DNA from: Marinilongibacter aquaticus | Lineage (GTDB): Bacteria; Bacteroidota; Bacteroidia; Cytophagales; Spirosomataceae | Length of the DNA: 64,000 bases | Direction of reading: 5' to 3' | NCBI RefSeq assembly: GCF_020149935.1 | Contig: NZ_CP083757.1 | Span: 3,249,501-3,313,500 of the forward strand | Shown: positions 51,937 through 59,964 of the stretch, piece by piece | Layout of the letters: the number at the start of each line of letters is the position of its first letter | Position numbering within the stretch: position 1 is the first letter of the stretch | Notes under the pieces: generated by a model | Seen by the model: only the letters and a program-made list of their open reading frames with translations | Database searches by the model: none | What the model was told of the DNA's origin: nothing | Translations under genes and position numbers: made by a program

Positions 51937-53241
51937 ATGCTGCCTATTTTAATCAGTAGTATTGTCGTTTTTATTCTGGTGGTTTTGCTGTTTGTCTTTC
52001 TGATCCTAACGGCCAAGGCCAAATTGTTGCCTCAAAACGATGTCAGTATCGTGATTAACGGCGATAAGGACAATCCCTTGACAGTCAAACCGGGCGATAG
52101 TTTACTGAATGTATTGGGCAACAATAAATTGTTTTTGGCTTCGGCTTGTGGCGGTGGCGGTACTTGTGCCATGTGCAAATGCCATGTGTACAGCGGCGGT
52201 GGCGGGGTATTGCCCACGGAAACGAACCACTTGAACAGAAGGCAAGTGAATGAAAACATGCGTTTGGCCTGTCAGGTGAAAGTGAAGGAAGACATGGATA
52301 TTCGTATTCCGGATGAAGTTTTTGGGGTGAAAAAATGGGAGTGCGAAGTGGTTTCGAATTACAATGTGGCCTCTTTCATCAAAGAATTTGAAGTGAAGTT
52401 GCCTCCGGGCGAAAACCTTGATTTTGAAGCCGGTGGATATATTCAGTTGGATGTGCCCAAAATCACGGTAGATTATAAGAGCATCGACATTACCGCTCAC
52501 CCCGATTACCACGAATCGCCCGATAAATTCCAATCAGAGTGGGATAAATTTGGCCTTTGGAATTTGAAAATGGTCAACGATGAAGAGGTTTTTAGGGCTT
52601 ATTCAATGGCCAACCACCCAGCCGAGGGCAACAGGATTATGCTGACAATACGGGTGGCTACTCCCCCTTGGGATCGTTCGAAAAACGGATGGATGGATGT
52701 GAATCCGGGAATATGTTCTTCCTATGTTTTCAGCAGAAAGCCGGGTGATAAGGTGACTATTTCTGGGCCTTATGGCGAATTTTTCATCAAAGATACAGAG
52801 GCCGAAATGTTGTATATCGGAGGTGGGGCAGGTATGGCTCCCATGCGTTCGCACCTTTATCACCTTTTCCATACTTTGAAAACGAAAAGAAAAGTCACCT
52901 TCTTCTATGGGGGACGGACCCGCAGAGAGCTTTTCTATGTCAATGAATTCAAAGAAATTGAGAAGCAGTTTCCCAACTTTAAATTTTTCGTGGCTCTCGA
53001 CAACCCCTTACCCGAAGACAATTGGACTTTGAAACAGGATATTGACGACCCGAATGGAGACGGTTTCAAAGGTTTTGTCCACAATGTGGTGATTGATGAA
53101 TTTTTGAGTAAACATGAGGCTCCAGAAGATTTAGAACTTTATTTTTGCGGCCCACCCATGATGAACCAATCGGTGCTAAAAATGGCAGAAGATTGGGGTA
53201 TACCCGATGAAAATGTTTCTTTCGACGACTTTGGAGGTTAA
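51937..53241 (+). CDS. nqrF: Na+-translocating NADH:quinone reductase subunit F
   Basis: 434 residues; the NADH-oxidising subunit. N-terminal membrane helix, then a [2Fe-2S] ferredoxin domain with Cys71, Cys77, Cys80 in ACGGGGTCAMCKC and Cys112 in LACQ. A ferredoxin-reductase-type FAD domain (RAYSMANHP) and an NADH-binding domain (YIGGGAGMAPMRSHLYHL, YFCGPPMMNQSV) follow. It ends in FDDFGG. The apbE start lies within its last 35 bases. Confidence 0.97.
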   Translation: MLPILISSIVVFILVVLLFVFLILTAKAKLLPQNDVSIVINGDKDNPLTVKPGDSLLNVLGNNKLFLASACGGGGTCAMCKCHVYSGGGGVLPTETNHLNRRQVNENMRLACQVKVKEDMDIRIPDEVFGVKKWECEVVSNYNVASFIKEFEVKLPPGENLDFEAGGYIQLDVPKITVDYKSIDITAHPDYHESPDKFQSEWDKFGLWNLKMVNDEEVFRAYSMANHPAEGNRIMLTIRVATPPWDRSKNGWMDVNPGICSSYVFSRKPGDKVTISGPYGEFFIKDTEAEMLYIGGGAGMAPMRSHLYHLFHTLKTKRKVTFFYGGRTRRELFYVNEFKEIEKQFPNFKFFVALDNPLPEDNWTLKQDIDDPNGDGFKGFVHNVVIDEFLSKHEAPEDLELYFCGPPMMNQSVLKMAEDWGIPDENVSFDDFGG

Positions 53242-54250
53242 AAAAACCAGCTTGTTGTTTTTCCTTTTTGTGTCCGCAGCTTTGCTTTCATGTGCGAAAA
53301 AGGAAGAGAGGCCGTACGTAAATGTCTCTGGCCCAGCACAAGGCACAAGCTTCAGTATCACTTATCAGCCCGTAGATGAGGTAGACTATACTCCTTCGAT
53401 TGATAGTTTGTTTGAGCTTATCGATCAAAGTATGTCGCTTTGGCGTGATTCTTCGCTCATCAATAAAGTGAACCGAAGCTCGGGAACTGTGCTTGTGGAC
53501 GAGCATTTTGCCAATGTCTTTCGCGGGTCCGAATATTTTCATTCGCTCAGTGCTGGAGCTTTCGACCCGACTGTGGGTCCTTTGTTGAAATTTTGGAAGT
53601 TTGCCAGGAAATCACAAGAGAGCCTACCCGATACGAGTCAGATTCGTTCGATAAAAGAAAAGATTGGCTTGTCGCATTTTAAGCTGTCTGAGGATAGGCA
53701 ATTGACCAAAGATATACCGGAAGCCACCTTGGATTTCAATGCCATCGCCCAAGGGTATACAGTCGATGTATTGGCGGATTTCCTAAAAGCAAGAGGGGTG
53801 AAGCAATACTTAATAGAAGTGGGCGGTGAGATTCGGGCCCAAGGTATCAATCAATCTGGAGCACCTTGGAAAGTAGGCATCGAACGTCCTGATTTTAACC
53901 AAAATGAGGATCGAAATGAAATAGAAACCATTTTGGCTTTGGATCGCGGAGCTTTGGCCACTTCAGGGAGCTACCGAAAATATGTGGAGGTAGACGGTAA
54001 AAAATACAGTCATACCATCGATCCGAAAACGGGTTTTCCGGTCGATCATCACATGCTTTCTGTTTCGGTGATTGCTCCTTCAGCGATGGATGCAGATGCA
54101 TATGCCACCATGTTTATGGTTTTGGGAAAAGAAGCTGCTTTGGCTTTCGCGAATGAGCATGATCTGCAAATTCAATGTACGAGTGAAGAAGGGGGCGTTC
54201 TTGAAATCACACGGTCTAAAGACTTTGACGAGCTGTTGTTGAAAGAATAA
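53207..54250 (+). CDS. apbE: FAD:protein FMN transferase ApbE
   Basis: 347 residues. Lipobox LLSC; the start at 53207 overlaps nqrF by 35 bases, and the next ATG at 53213 is equally possible. ApbE moves FMN from FAD to Thr in the DxxSGAT motif of exported proteins. Family marks: GTSFSITY, SLWRDSSLINKVNRSSG, GAFDPTVGPLLKFW, DFNAIAQGYTVDVLADFL, YLIEVGGEIRAQG, SYRKYVEVDGKKYSHTIDPKTG, and the metal-binding DADAYATMFMVLG. Position at the end of the nqr operon points to NqrB and NqrC as its targets. Confidence 0.97.
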   Translation: MKMFLSTTLEVKKTSLLFFLFVSAALLSCAKKEERPYVNVSGPAQGTSFSITYQPVDEVDYTPSIDSLFELIDQSMSLWRDSSLINKVNRSSGTVLVDEHFANVFRGSEYFHSLSAGAFDPTVGPLLKFWKFARKSQESLPDTSQIRSIKEKIGLSHFKLSEDRQLTKDIPEATLDFNAIAQGYTVDVLADFLKARGVKQYLIEVGGEIRAQGINQSGAPWKVGIERPDFNQNEDRNEIETILALDRGALATSGSYRKYVEVDGKKYSHTIDPKTGFPVDHHMLSVSVIAPSAMDADAYATMFMVLGKEAALAFANEHDLQIQCTSEEGGVLEITRSKDFDELLLKE

Positions 54251-54264
54251 GGAATATCAGCAGT

Positions 54265-54459
54265 CTATTTTTCGGATTCCTCACAAGCTTCGCCAGCTTT
54301 TCGGCCACAAACTCCACAAACGGCTCCCGCATCTTGAAGCATGGGGTTATTGTTGGCACAGGTGCCTTTAAACTCGCCATTCTTTACGAAAAGTAGCCTC
54401 ACACTGAACAGCAGAAAGGCCAAAAGCATGAATACCAGAGAGATGATTACAATTTTCAT
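54265..54459 (-). CDS. Small Cys-rich membrane protein, NqrM-like
   Basis: 64 residues from the ATG at 54459 (an earlier TTG at 54465 overlaps the promoter). One membrane helix (about 3-22), then a tail with four Cys: Cys34 in FKGTCANNNPM, then Cys48-x2-Cys51 and Cys59 in AVCGVCGRKAGEAC. Size, topology and the GTC...C-x2-C tail recall NqrM (DUF539), the small membrane protein that inserts iron into NqrD/NqrE. It converges on apbE 14 bases away. It may be the Bacteroidota counterpart of NqrM; this is inferred from topology and position. Confidence 0.75.
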   Translation of the reverse strand: MKIVIISLVFMLLAFLLFSVRLLFVKNGEFKGTCANNNPMLQDAGAVCGVCGRKAGEACEESEK

Positions 54460-54462
54460 ATT

Positions 54463-54470
54463 CAAATTTA
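54463..54470 (-). promoter_or_regulatory. -7 element of the NqrM-like gene
   Basis: The minus strand reads TAAATTTG, ending 3 bases before the ATG, so the transcript would be leaderless or nearly so. Confidence 0.45.
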
Positions 54471-54478
54471 CGAAATAT

Positions 54479-54506
54479 TTTGTAGTAATATTGGAAGGTA
54501 GTTTTG
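54479..54506 (+). promoter_or_regulatory. Promoter of the CBS-domain gene
   Basis: TTTG (54479-54482), 16 bases, TAGTTTTG (54499-54506), 52 bases before the ATG. Confidence 0.5.
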
Positions 54507-54558
54507 ACTTATTGCAAGATTTGGTTATTTTTCATACACTTTTAAATTAATCTCAACT

Positions 54559-55002
54559 ATGGCTACAAAAATTGACTCGATCTTAAAAGCGAAGGCGATA
54601 CACGAAATCATTTCCATTGCACCGGATACCACTGTTATTGACGCACTGGCCGAGCTTGAAAAGTACGGCATTGGGGCGATTCTGGTTATGGATGGCGATG
54701 ACTTAAAAGGGATTTTCTCTGAGAGGGATTATGCCAGAAAGGGCATTCTGAAAGGACGAAAAGCGAAAAGTACGCCCATTACAGAGGTAATGACATCAAA
54801 CGTTTTTACGGTAGGCTTGGGCGATACGATAATCGAGTGCATGGAAATAATGAACGAAAGGGGATTTCGGCATTTGCCTGTGGTGAACGACGCCAATCGG
54901 GTGGTGGGGATGCTCAGTGTGAAGGATATCGTAAACGCCTTAATCAAGGAGCAAAGGCAACATATCCATTTTCTTGAAAATTATATTACAAGTGCTGGCT
55001 AA
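54559..55002 (+). CDS. Tandem CBS-domain protein
   Basis: 147 residues, two CBS domains (about 10-65 and 76-135), no other domain. Each has the usual end pattern: GIGAILVMDGDDLKGIFSERDYARK and GFRHLPVVNDANRVVGMLSVKDIVNAL. CBS pairs bind adenine nucleotides (AMP, ATP, SAM) and regulate a partner enzyme. The partner is not evident. It is followed by the SixA-like gene after 32 bases, with its own promoter element between. Confidence 0.9.
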   Translation: MATKIDSILKAKAIHEIISIAPDTTVIDALAELEKYGIGAILVMDGDDLKGIFSERDYARKGILKGRKAKSTPITEVMTSNVFTVGLGDTIIECMEIMNERGFRHLPVVNDANRVVGMLSVKDIVNALIKEQRQHIHFLENYITSAG

Positions 55003-55010
55003 GCTTTCCT

Positions 55011-55018
55011 TATCTTTG
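55011..55018 (+). promoter_or_regulatory. -7 element ahead of the SixA-like gene
   Basis: TATCTTTG (TAnnTTTG), 16 bases before the ATG. No suitably spaced -33 element is visible. Confidence 0.45.
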
Positions 55019-55034
55019 CCAAAAGATTCAGGGA

Positions 55035-55538
55035 ATGACAAAGAGCGTACTTTTGATTCGTCATGCGAAAGCCGAAGATCTAGGCTTTACTGCAAAGGAT
55101 ATAGACCGAAACCTTACTTCGCAGGGAATAATGCAATCCGCAAAGCTTGGAAAGCTGTTGTTTGAAGAAGGCTGTGTGCTCGATCGGGCGATCAGCAGTC
55201 CGGCCAACAGGGCTTTTCAAACAGCCAAAGTGGTTTTCGAGCAATTGAAACGCAATGAGGAGGAAATAAAGGTTGATGCCGGACTCTACGGTTCTGGACC
55301 CAAAGGCTACTTGGCGGCTCTCAATGCGGTTGGTGATGACAAAAGCACCGTAGCTCTTTTTGGGCACAATCCAGATATAAGCTTTTTTGCGGAATACTTA
55401 ACCCGCGACGATATTATGGGCAGCATGAAGAAGGCCACTTTGATTGAAATAGAATTTGGGGCGGATGTGCAATGGGCAGAGATATCGGGCAATATGGGGA
55501 CAGTGCGAAGAAGGGTAGATGTCGCCTCTCTGACTTAA
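55035..55538 (+). CDS. sixA: SixA-like histidine phosphatase
   Basis: 167 residues, histidine-phosphatase superfamily, short SixA form. LLIRHAKAED holds the RHG-type nucleophile His. SSPANRAFQTAKVVFEQL contains the second phosphate-binding Arg, and VALFGHNPDISFFAEYL the second His. SixA in E. coli removes phosphate from a phosphocarrier His; the target here is unknown. Confidence 0.9.
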   Translation: MTKSVLLIRHAKAEDLGFTAKDIDRNLTSQGIMQSAKLGKLLFEEGCVLDRAISSPANRAFQTAKVVFEQLKRNEEEIKVDAGLYGSGPKGYLAALNAVGDDKSTVALFGHNPDISFFAEYLTRDDIMGSMKKATLIEIEFGADVQWAEISGNMGTVRRRVDVASLT

Positions 55539-55565
55539 TTTTATACCCTAAAGAGCGTGTGAACA

Positions 55566-55712
55566 ATGGCGAATACCAAAAACCGAAAGTTGTTTCGATG
55601 GGTGTTTCTGATTTTTTTGGCTTTGGTGCTTTTCTTCTTGTACGATATGGCCCGCCAAACATCAGCACCCTGGAACAAGAACAAGCAAGTAGAAAGAGCG
55701 TTGGAGAAATGA
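55566..55712 (+). CDS. 48-residue single-helix membrane protein
   Basis: Read by hand from ATG 55566 to TGA 55710-55712, 27 bases after the SixA-like gene on the same strand. A basic head (MANTKNRKLFR), one hydrophobic helix (WVFLIFLALVLFFLYD), then MARQTSAPWNKNKQVERALEK. The positive N-terminus predicts a tail outside. The basic-hydrophobic-basic layout and RQTSAPWNK segment resemble short conserved membrane proteins of Cytophagales, but no family is named. A competing longer frame (55472-55750) lacks such a pattern. Confidence 0.6.
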   Translation: MANTKNRKLFRWVFLIFLALVLFFLYDMARQTSAPWNKNKQVERALEK

Positions 55713-55746
55713 TTGAGGCACCTAAGGCTTGCTTCTCAAAGACTTT

Positions 55747-56256
55747 CTAGTGTTCCTTGAAAATTTTCAGGAAATTGCTGAGTAACCAGCTTTCTTCGGC
55801 TTTCAGTACCGACTCGATGGTATCGTTGGCAAATTGAGTGACCTTGCCAATATCTTCAATTATTTTTAGCATCTCCTTCTTTTCTTGCGTATCGGGTGCG
55901 AGCTCAGATTTTATTTCTTCCATTGTGTTAATAATGGGCTCTATTTCGCGTCTCCGACGTTCTTTGGCAATTTGCCGAGCCACTTTCCAGATGTCTTTTT
56001 CGGCAACAAAATACTCTTTTCGTTCTCCGGGAATGAGTTGTTTGAAAATCAAATTCCAACTCATCAGTTCACGAAGATTCATGTTGACATTGCCTCTTGA
56101 AATCTGAAGCTCCGCCATGATCTGATCGGCATTTAAAGCACTGGGGGAAAGTAACAGAAGGGCATGAATCTGTGACATGGTGCGGTTAATGCCCCATTGC
56201 GTGGCAAGCGTACCCCATGTATGGATAAACTTCTCTTTGGCTTCTTGTAACTCCAT
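55747..56256 (-). CDS. GbsR/MarR-family transcriptional regulator
   Basis: 169 residues. Winged-helix DNA-binding domain: MSQIHALLLLSPSALNADQIMAELQISRGNVNMNLRELMSWNLI is the helix-turn-helix and wing, followed by ERKEYFVAEKDIWKVARQIAKERRRRE, which is the family's dimerisation helix. The GbsR subgroup controls osmoprotectant or related genes in other bacteria; here its targets are unknown and it is flanked by unrelated genes. Confidence 0.9.
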   Translation of the reverse strand: MELQEAKEKFIHTWGTLATQWGINRTMSQIHALLLLSPSALNADQIMAELQISRGNVNMNLRELMSWNLIFKQLIPGERKEYFVAEKDIWKVARQIAKERRRREIEPIINTMEEIKSELAPDTQEKKEMLKIIEDIGKVTQFANDTIESVLKAEESWLLSNFLKIFKEH

Positions 56257-56392
56257 AAAGATTCAGCTTGATAGCTAAAAGAAAACACGTAAATCGAGAT
56301 CAAAGAAAGAGAAACGTTTTGAATTTTCAAAATTTTCTGAAATTAATTTCAGTTGCTGTTTTCTTAAATTTCTACTAAATGAAAAGGCCCTT

Positions 56393-56434
56393 TGAGACAA
56401 TTGTCACAAAGGGCCTTTGTTTTTCGATCAATAT
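56393..56434 (-). terminator. Terminator of the class A penicillin-binding protein gene
   Basis: AAAGGCCCTTTG (56393-56404) and CAAAGGGCCTTT (56417-56428) form a perfect 12-bp stem; the centre GACAATTGTC extends it as a second palindrome. Minus-strand flank TTTTCATTT suits termination of the gene at 56441. Confidence 0.8.
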
Positions 56435-56440
56435 TTGATT

Positions 56441-58801
56441 TTATAGCAGGTCATCTTCATCTTCCGGGATAGTCACGCTGGGTGCGTACTGCGGTAAAGA
56501 ATCAGATTGCGGAGTGTAAATTTCGCCCGGACTGAGAATACAATCGCCTGCGACACGAATACCCGGCGGCATATTGAATTTGGTTTTTTCAAGGCCAATC
56601 TCTTTGTCGGCATAAACCTTTTGCATAAACAAACCCCAGGCAGGCAAAGCCATTCGGGCACCTTGCCCATAATGTATGCTTCGGAAGTGAATGGAGCGGT
56701 TATCTGCTCCGCACCACACGCCGGCAATTAGGTTTTGGGTAAGGCCCATAAACCAACCGTCAGAATAGTTTGAGGTGGTTCCTGTTTTGCCCGCCACATC
56801 GTTGTTGTCCAAAACGCCATAGCGATATAGGCCCGCCGAAGTTCCTCCTGGCATGGTCGAACCTCGCATCAAGTGGATCATTTTATAGGCTGTTTCTGCA
56901 CTCAATACTTCTTTCTGATTGGGGAAATACTCTTGAACCAGTTCTCCGTGCTTATCTTCTATTCTCGTGACGAACAGCGGGTCTGTATATTTTCCTCCAT
57001 TGGCAAATACGGCATATCCACTGAGAAGCTCATAAAGTGAAACCTCGCCCACGCCAAGACAAAGAGAAGGTGTAGCGGGTAACTCACTTTTAATGCCCAG
57101 CTGATGGGCCATATTTACGACGTTCTGCGGTTTGAATTGCTTGATCAAGCGAGCACTCACCGAGTTAACCGATTCGCCCAAGGCATCGCGAAGTGTCATA
57201 GAGCGATAGGTGTATTTTCCGGTAGAGTTTTTCGGCGTGTATGTTTTGCCTACAAGGCCGTCTTCTGGGCCGAAAGTGATTGGTTCGTCTACCACTTCTT
57301 CACAAGTGGAGAAGCCATTGTCGATGGCCGTCACGTAAACAAAGGGCTTAAATGTAGAGCCCGGTTGCCTTTTGGTTTGTTCTACGTGGTCGTATTTGAA
57401 ATAGCGATAGTTAATTCCACCAACCCAAGCTTTGATTTGGCCATTTCGCGGATCCATGGCCAAGAGGCCCATATTCAAGAAACGTTTGTAATGTCGAATC
57501 GAATCCATTGGAGACATAAGTGTGTCTTTCTCGCCTTGCCAAGTAAACACGCTCATTTCGGTCTTTTTCTCCATTTCGGCGAAGGCCTTTTTTTCGTCAC
57601 CGTTGAATTTCTTTTTCAGAGCTTTGAAACGCGGCGTGTATTTGGCAATGTCTTCAATAAAGTTCGGGATCGGCACATAGGCACTGGACGAGTTTGCATA
57701 TTTTCTTTGCACCCATGGTACACGACCTTTCCAGTGTTCGTTGAAAAGCTCTTGTTCCTTTTCCATATGCTCTTCCATTGCCTGCTCGGCATATTTTTGC
57801 ATTCGCGAGTCAATGGTTGTGTAAATCCGGAAACCTTTGGTATAAATATCTTCGGGTTTGTATCCGTGTTTGGTGATTTCTTGTTTTGCCCAATCTTTAA
57901 GGAATTGGCGGAAATACGGAGCAGGGCCATTGTTGTGCGAATCGGGCGAATAATTCAAAACAATGTCTTCTTCTTTCAGTTGGTCAAATTCGTCTTTACT
58001 CAGTTTTCCGTATTTCACCATTTGGGCCAAAACGGTGTTCCTTCTTGGCTTGGCGTATTGAGGGCGAAATTTCGGATTGAATCGGGAAGGGTTTTGAATC
58101 ATCCCCACCAATAGGGCGGCCTCGTTGGTTGTGAGATCTTTTGGCGATTTTTTGAAATAAGTTTTTGCCGCAGATTTGATGCCGTGTGCTCCCGAGCTGA
58201 ACTCGATGGTGTCGAGATACATTTTCATGATCTCTTGTTTGGTATATCGTTTCTCCAATTTTACGGCCATGATCCACTCTTTTGTTTTGATGATCAAGGT
58301 GCGTACTACGGGAATATGGTAAAGAAAGCTTTCGTAGGAGTCGTCGTTTCGCAAGCGAAACAGGTTTTTGGCCAACTGTTGCGTGATTGTACTTCCGCCG
58401 CCTTTCGGGTCTAAAGTGACGAGCCCGCCGATAACCCTCAGCATGGAGCGGGCGTCTATTCCAGAGTGCTTGGTGAAACGTACATCTTCAGTAGAAATGA
58501 GGGCATCAATTACTTTGGGAGAAATTTCTTCAAAATCAACAGGGCTTCTGTTGGCGAATTCGTAAAAGAATTTGCCCAAAACTTTTCCATCGGAAGAGAT
58601 AATTTCAGAAGCGATCTCACTTTTGGGGTTGTCGAGGTCGTCGATGCCCGGTATTTTCCCGAAAAGCCAGAACAAATTGAAATTGACAGCAACCAAATAA
58701 ACAATGAAGAGGCCAATGCCGCCGAAAAAACTCACATACAAAAAGTTGATCAGTTTGCTGTGCTTGCCCTTGGCCAAGAACTTCATTTGAGGGAATTTCA
58801 T
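56441..58801 (-). CDS. mrcA: Class A penicillin-binding protein (PBP1A type)
   Basis: 786 residues. One membrane helix (about 25-45). Glycosyltransferase (GT51) domain with catalytic Glu105 in STEDVRFTKHSGID and GGSTITQQLAKNLF; it polymerises lipid II. The transpeptidase domain has Ser482 in PGSTFKPF (SxxK), the SxN in VNSVSARL, and Lys672 in GKTGTTSNY (KTG). It cross-links the peptidoglycan in the periplasm. A segment of ~100 residues between the domains (about 330-440) carries the usual OB-like spacer. Own promoter and terminator. Confidence 0.95.
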   Translation of the reverse strand: MKFPQMKFLAKGKHSKLINFLYVSFFGGIGLFIVYLVAVNFNLFWLFGKIPGIDDLDNPKSEIASEIISSDGKVLGKFFYEFANRSPVDFEEISPKVIDALISTEDVRFTKHSGIDARSMLRVIGGLVTLDPKGGGSTITQQLAKNLFRLRNDDSYESFLYHIPVVRTLIIKTKEWIMAVKLEKRYTKQEIMKMYLDTIEFSSGAHGIKSAAKTYFKKSPKDLTTNEAALLVGMIQNPSRFNPKFRPQYAKPRRNTVLAQMVKYGKLSKDEFDQLKEEDIVLNYSPDSHNNGPAPYFRQFLKDWAKQEITKHGYKPEDIYTKGFRIYTTIDSRMQKYAEQAMEEHMEKEQELFNEHWKGRVPWVQRKYANSSSAYVPIPNFIEDIAKYTPRFKALKKKFNGDEKKAFAEMEKKTEMSVFTWQGEKDTLMSPMDSIRHYKRFLNMGLLAMDPRNGQIKAWVGGINYRYFKYDHVEQTKRQPGSTFKPFVYVTAIDNGFSTCEEVVDEPITFGPEDGLVGKTYTPKNSTGKYTYRSMTLRDALGESVNSVSARLIKQFKPQNVVNMAHQLGIKSELPATPSLCLGVGEVSLYELLSGYAVFANGGKYTDPLFVTRIEDKHGELVQEYFPNQKEVLSAETAYKMIHLMRGSTMPGGTSAGLYRYGVLDNNDVAGKTGTTSNYSDGWFMGLTQNLIAGVWCGADNRSIHFRSIHYGQGARMALPAWGLFMQKVYADKEIGLEKTKFNMPPGIRVAGDCILSPGEIYTPQSDSLPQYAPSVTIPEDEDDLL

Positions 58802-58827
58802 ATAGGAAATACGTATTTAATGGAAAT

Positions 58828-58835
58828 CAAATTTA
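58828..58835 (-). promoter_or_regulatory. -7 element of the penicillin-binding protein gene
   Basis: The minus strand reads TAAATTTG, 26 bases before the start codon. Confidence 0.45.
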
Positions 58836-58902
58836 AAGGTTTAAATTTTAGAACGTTGTGAATGCATCCAAATTTCAGTCTCAAATCTTAAATATGTATA
58901 AA

Positions 58903-59916
58903 TCAGGACAAAGAGTATCGGGGTAAGGCACTCACTGTTTGTGCGGTAAATTCTCTTTTCAAAAATTTATAATGTGCAGCCATGGCAATCATGGCGGCAT
59001 TGTCTGTACAGTAGGCAAAATCCGGGATATAGACTTTCCAGCCTTTTTCAAGAGCCATTTCTTGCAGTGCCTTTCGCAGTCCAGAGTTGGCGGCTACACC
59101 GCCCGCAATAGCGACTTCTTTTATTTTATAGTTTTTTGCCGCCTTTTTCAGTTTCCTCAACAAACTTTCGATTAGAGCCGCTTGATAGCTCGCACAAATG
59201 TCGGCCATGTTTTCATCAATGAAATCGGCGTCCAGCTTGACCTGTTTTTGCAGAAAATAAAGCAAGGCTGTCTTTATGCCTGAAAAAGAAAATTCATAGC
59301 CCGGCATTTCAGAAATTGGAAATTCATAGGCGTCCGCTCGGCCCATTTGGGCTTGCTTGTCGATAAGAGGCCCGCCAGGGTAGGGCAGTCCAAGCATTTT
59401 GGCCGCTTTGTCGAATGCCTCGCCCACCGCATCGTCTCGCGTTTCGCCAATCACTTTCATTTTCAAATGATCTTCGACCAAAACAAGTTGGGTGTGCCCT
59501 CCGCTCACGGTAAGGCAAAGAAAGGGGAACCCAGGTTGTGGGGCATCCAAAAAGTGAGCCAAAACATGGGCTTGCATATGGTTCACTTCAATCAGGGGAA
59601 TGCGGTTGGCCAAAGCAAAAGCCTTGGCAAAGGAGGTGCCCACCAAAAGGGAGCCCAATAAGCCGGGGCCGCGAGTAAAAGCCACCGCTTCCACTTCATT
59701 TTTTCCTATCTTTGCCTGTTCGATGGCACGATTGACCACAGGCAGAATATGCTGCTGATGAGCTCTTGAAGCCAGTTCGGGCACCACGCCTCCATATTTT
59801 TCATGGATGAGCTGGGTGGAAACAATGTTCGATTTTATTTGGCCGTTAATGATTACCGCTGCTGAGGTTTCGTCGCAGGAAGATTCTATGGCCAAAATGA
59901 TGTTTTGTTTTGACAT
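58903..59916 (-). CDS. tsaD: tRNA threonylcarbamoyladenosine synthase subunit TsaD
   Basis: 337 residues from the ATG at 59916 (MSKQNIILAIESSCDETS); an in-frame start at 59994 would overlap the divergent gene. ASKHA fold. TsaD puts the threonylcarbamoyl group on A37 of ANN-reading tRNAs. Iron-binding HMQAHVLAH and the strand LTVSGGHTQLVLV are the family hallmarks; AFTRGPGLLGSLLVG and IAGGVAANSGLRKAL complete it. Divergent from the TamB-like gene with 40 bases between. Confidence 0.97.
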   Translation of the reverse strand: MSKQNIILAIESSCDETSAAVIINGQIKSNIVSTQLIHEKYGGVVPELASRAHQQHILPVVNRAIEQAKIGKNEVEAVAFTRGPGLLGSLLVGTSFAKAFALANRIPLIEVNHMQAHVLAHFLDAPQPGFPFLCLTVSGGHTQLVLVEDHLKMKVIGETRDDAVGEAFDKAAKMLGLPYPGGPLIDKQAQMGRADAYEFPISEMPGYEFSFSGIKTALLYFLQKQVKLDADFIDENMADICASYQAALIESLLRKLKKAAKNYKIKEVAIAGGVAANSGLRKALQEMALEKGWKVYIPDFAYCTDNAAMIAMAAHYKFLKREFTAQTVSALPRYSLS

Positions 59917-59933
59917 ACGTTTGATATCTATTG

Positions 59934-59964
59934 CAAAATTACGCAGATAATAAATTTTGATCAA
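59934..59964 (-). promoter_or_regulatory. Promoter of tsaD
   Basis: On the minus strand: TTG (59962-59964), 20 bases, TAATTTTG (59934-59941), then 17 bases to the ATG. The -33 element lies inside the first codons of the divergent TamB-like gene. Confidence 0.55.

Noticed and set aside
55472-55750. 92-residue frame overlapping the SixA-like gene end
   Set aside because: It overlaps sixA and the 48-residue frame and has no signal, motif or conserved-looking pattern.
56406-56415. GACAATTGTC palindrome as a regulator site
   Set aside because: It is the centre of the terminator hairpin downstream of the penicillin-binding protein gene, so structure explains it better than a binding site.
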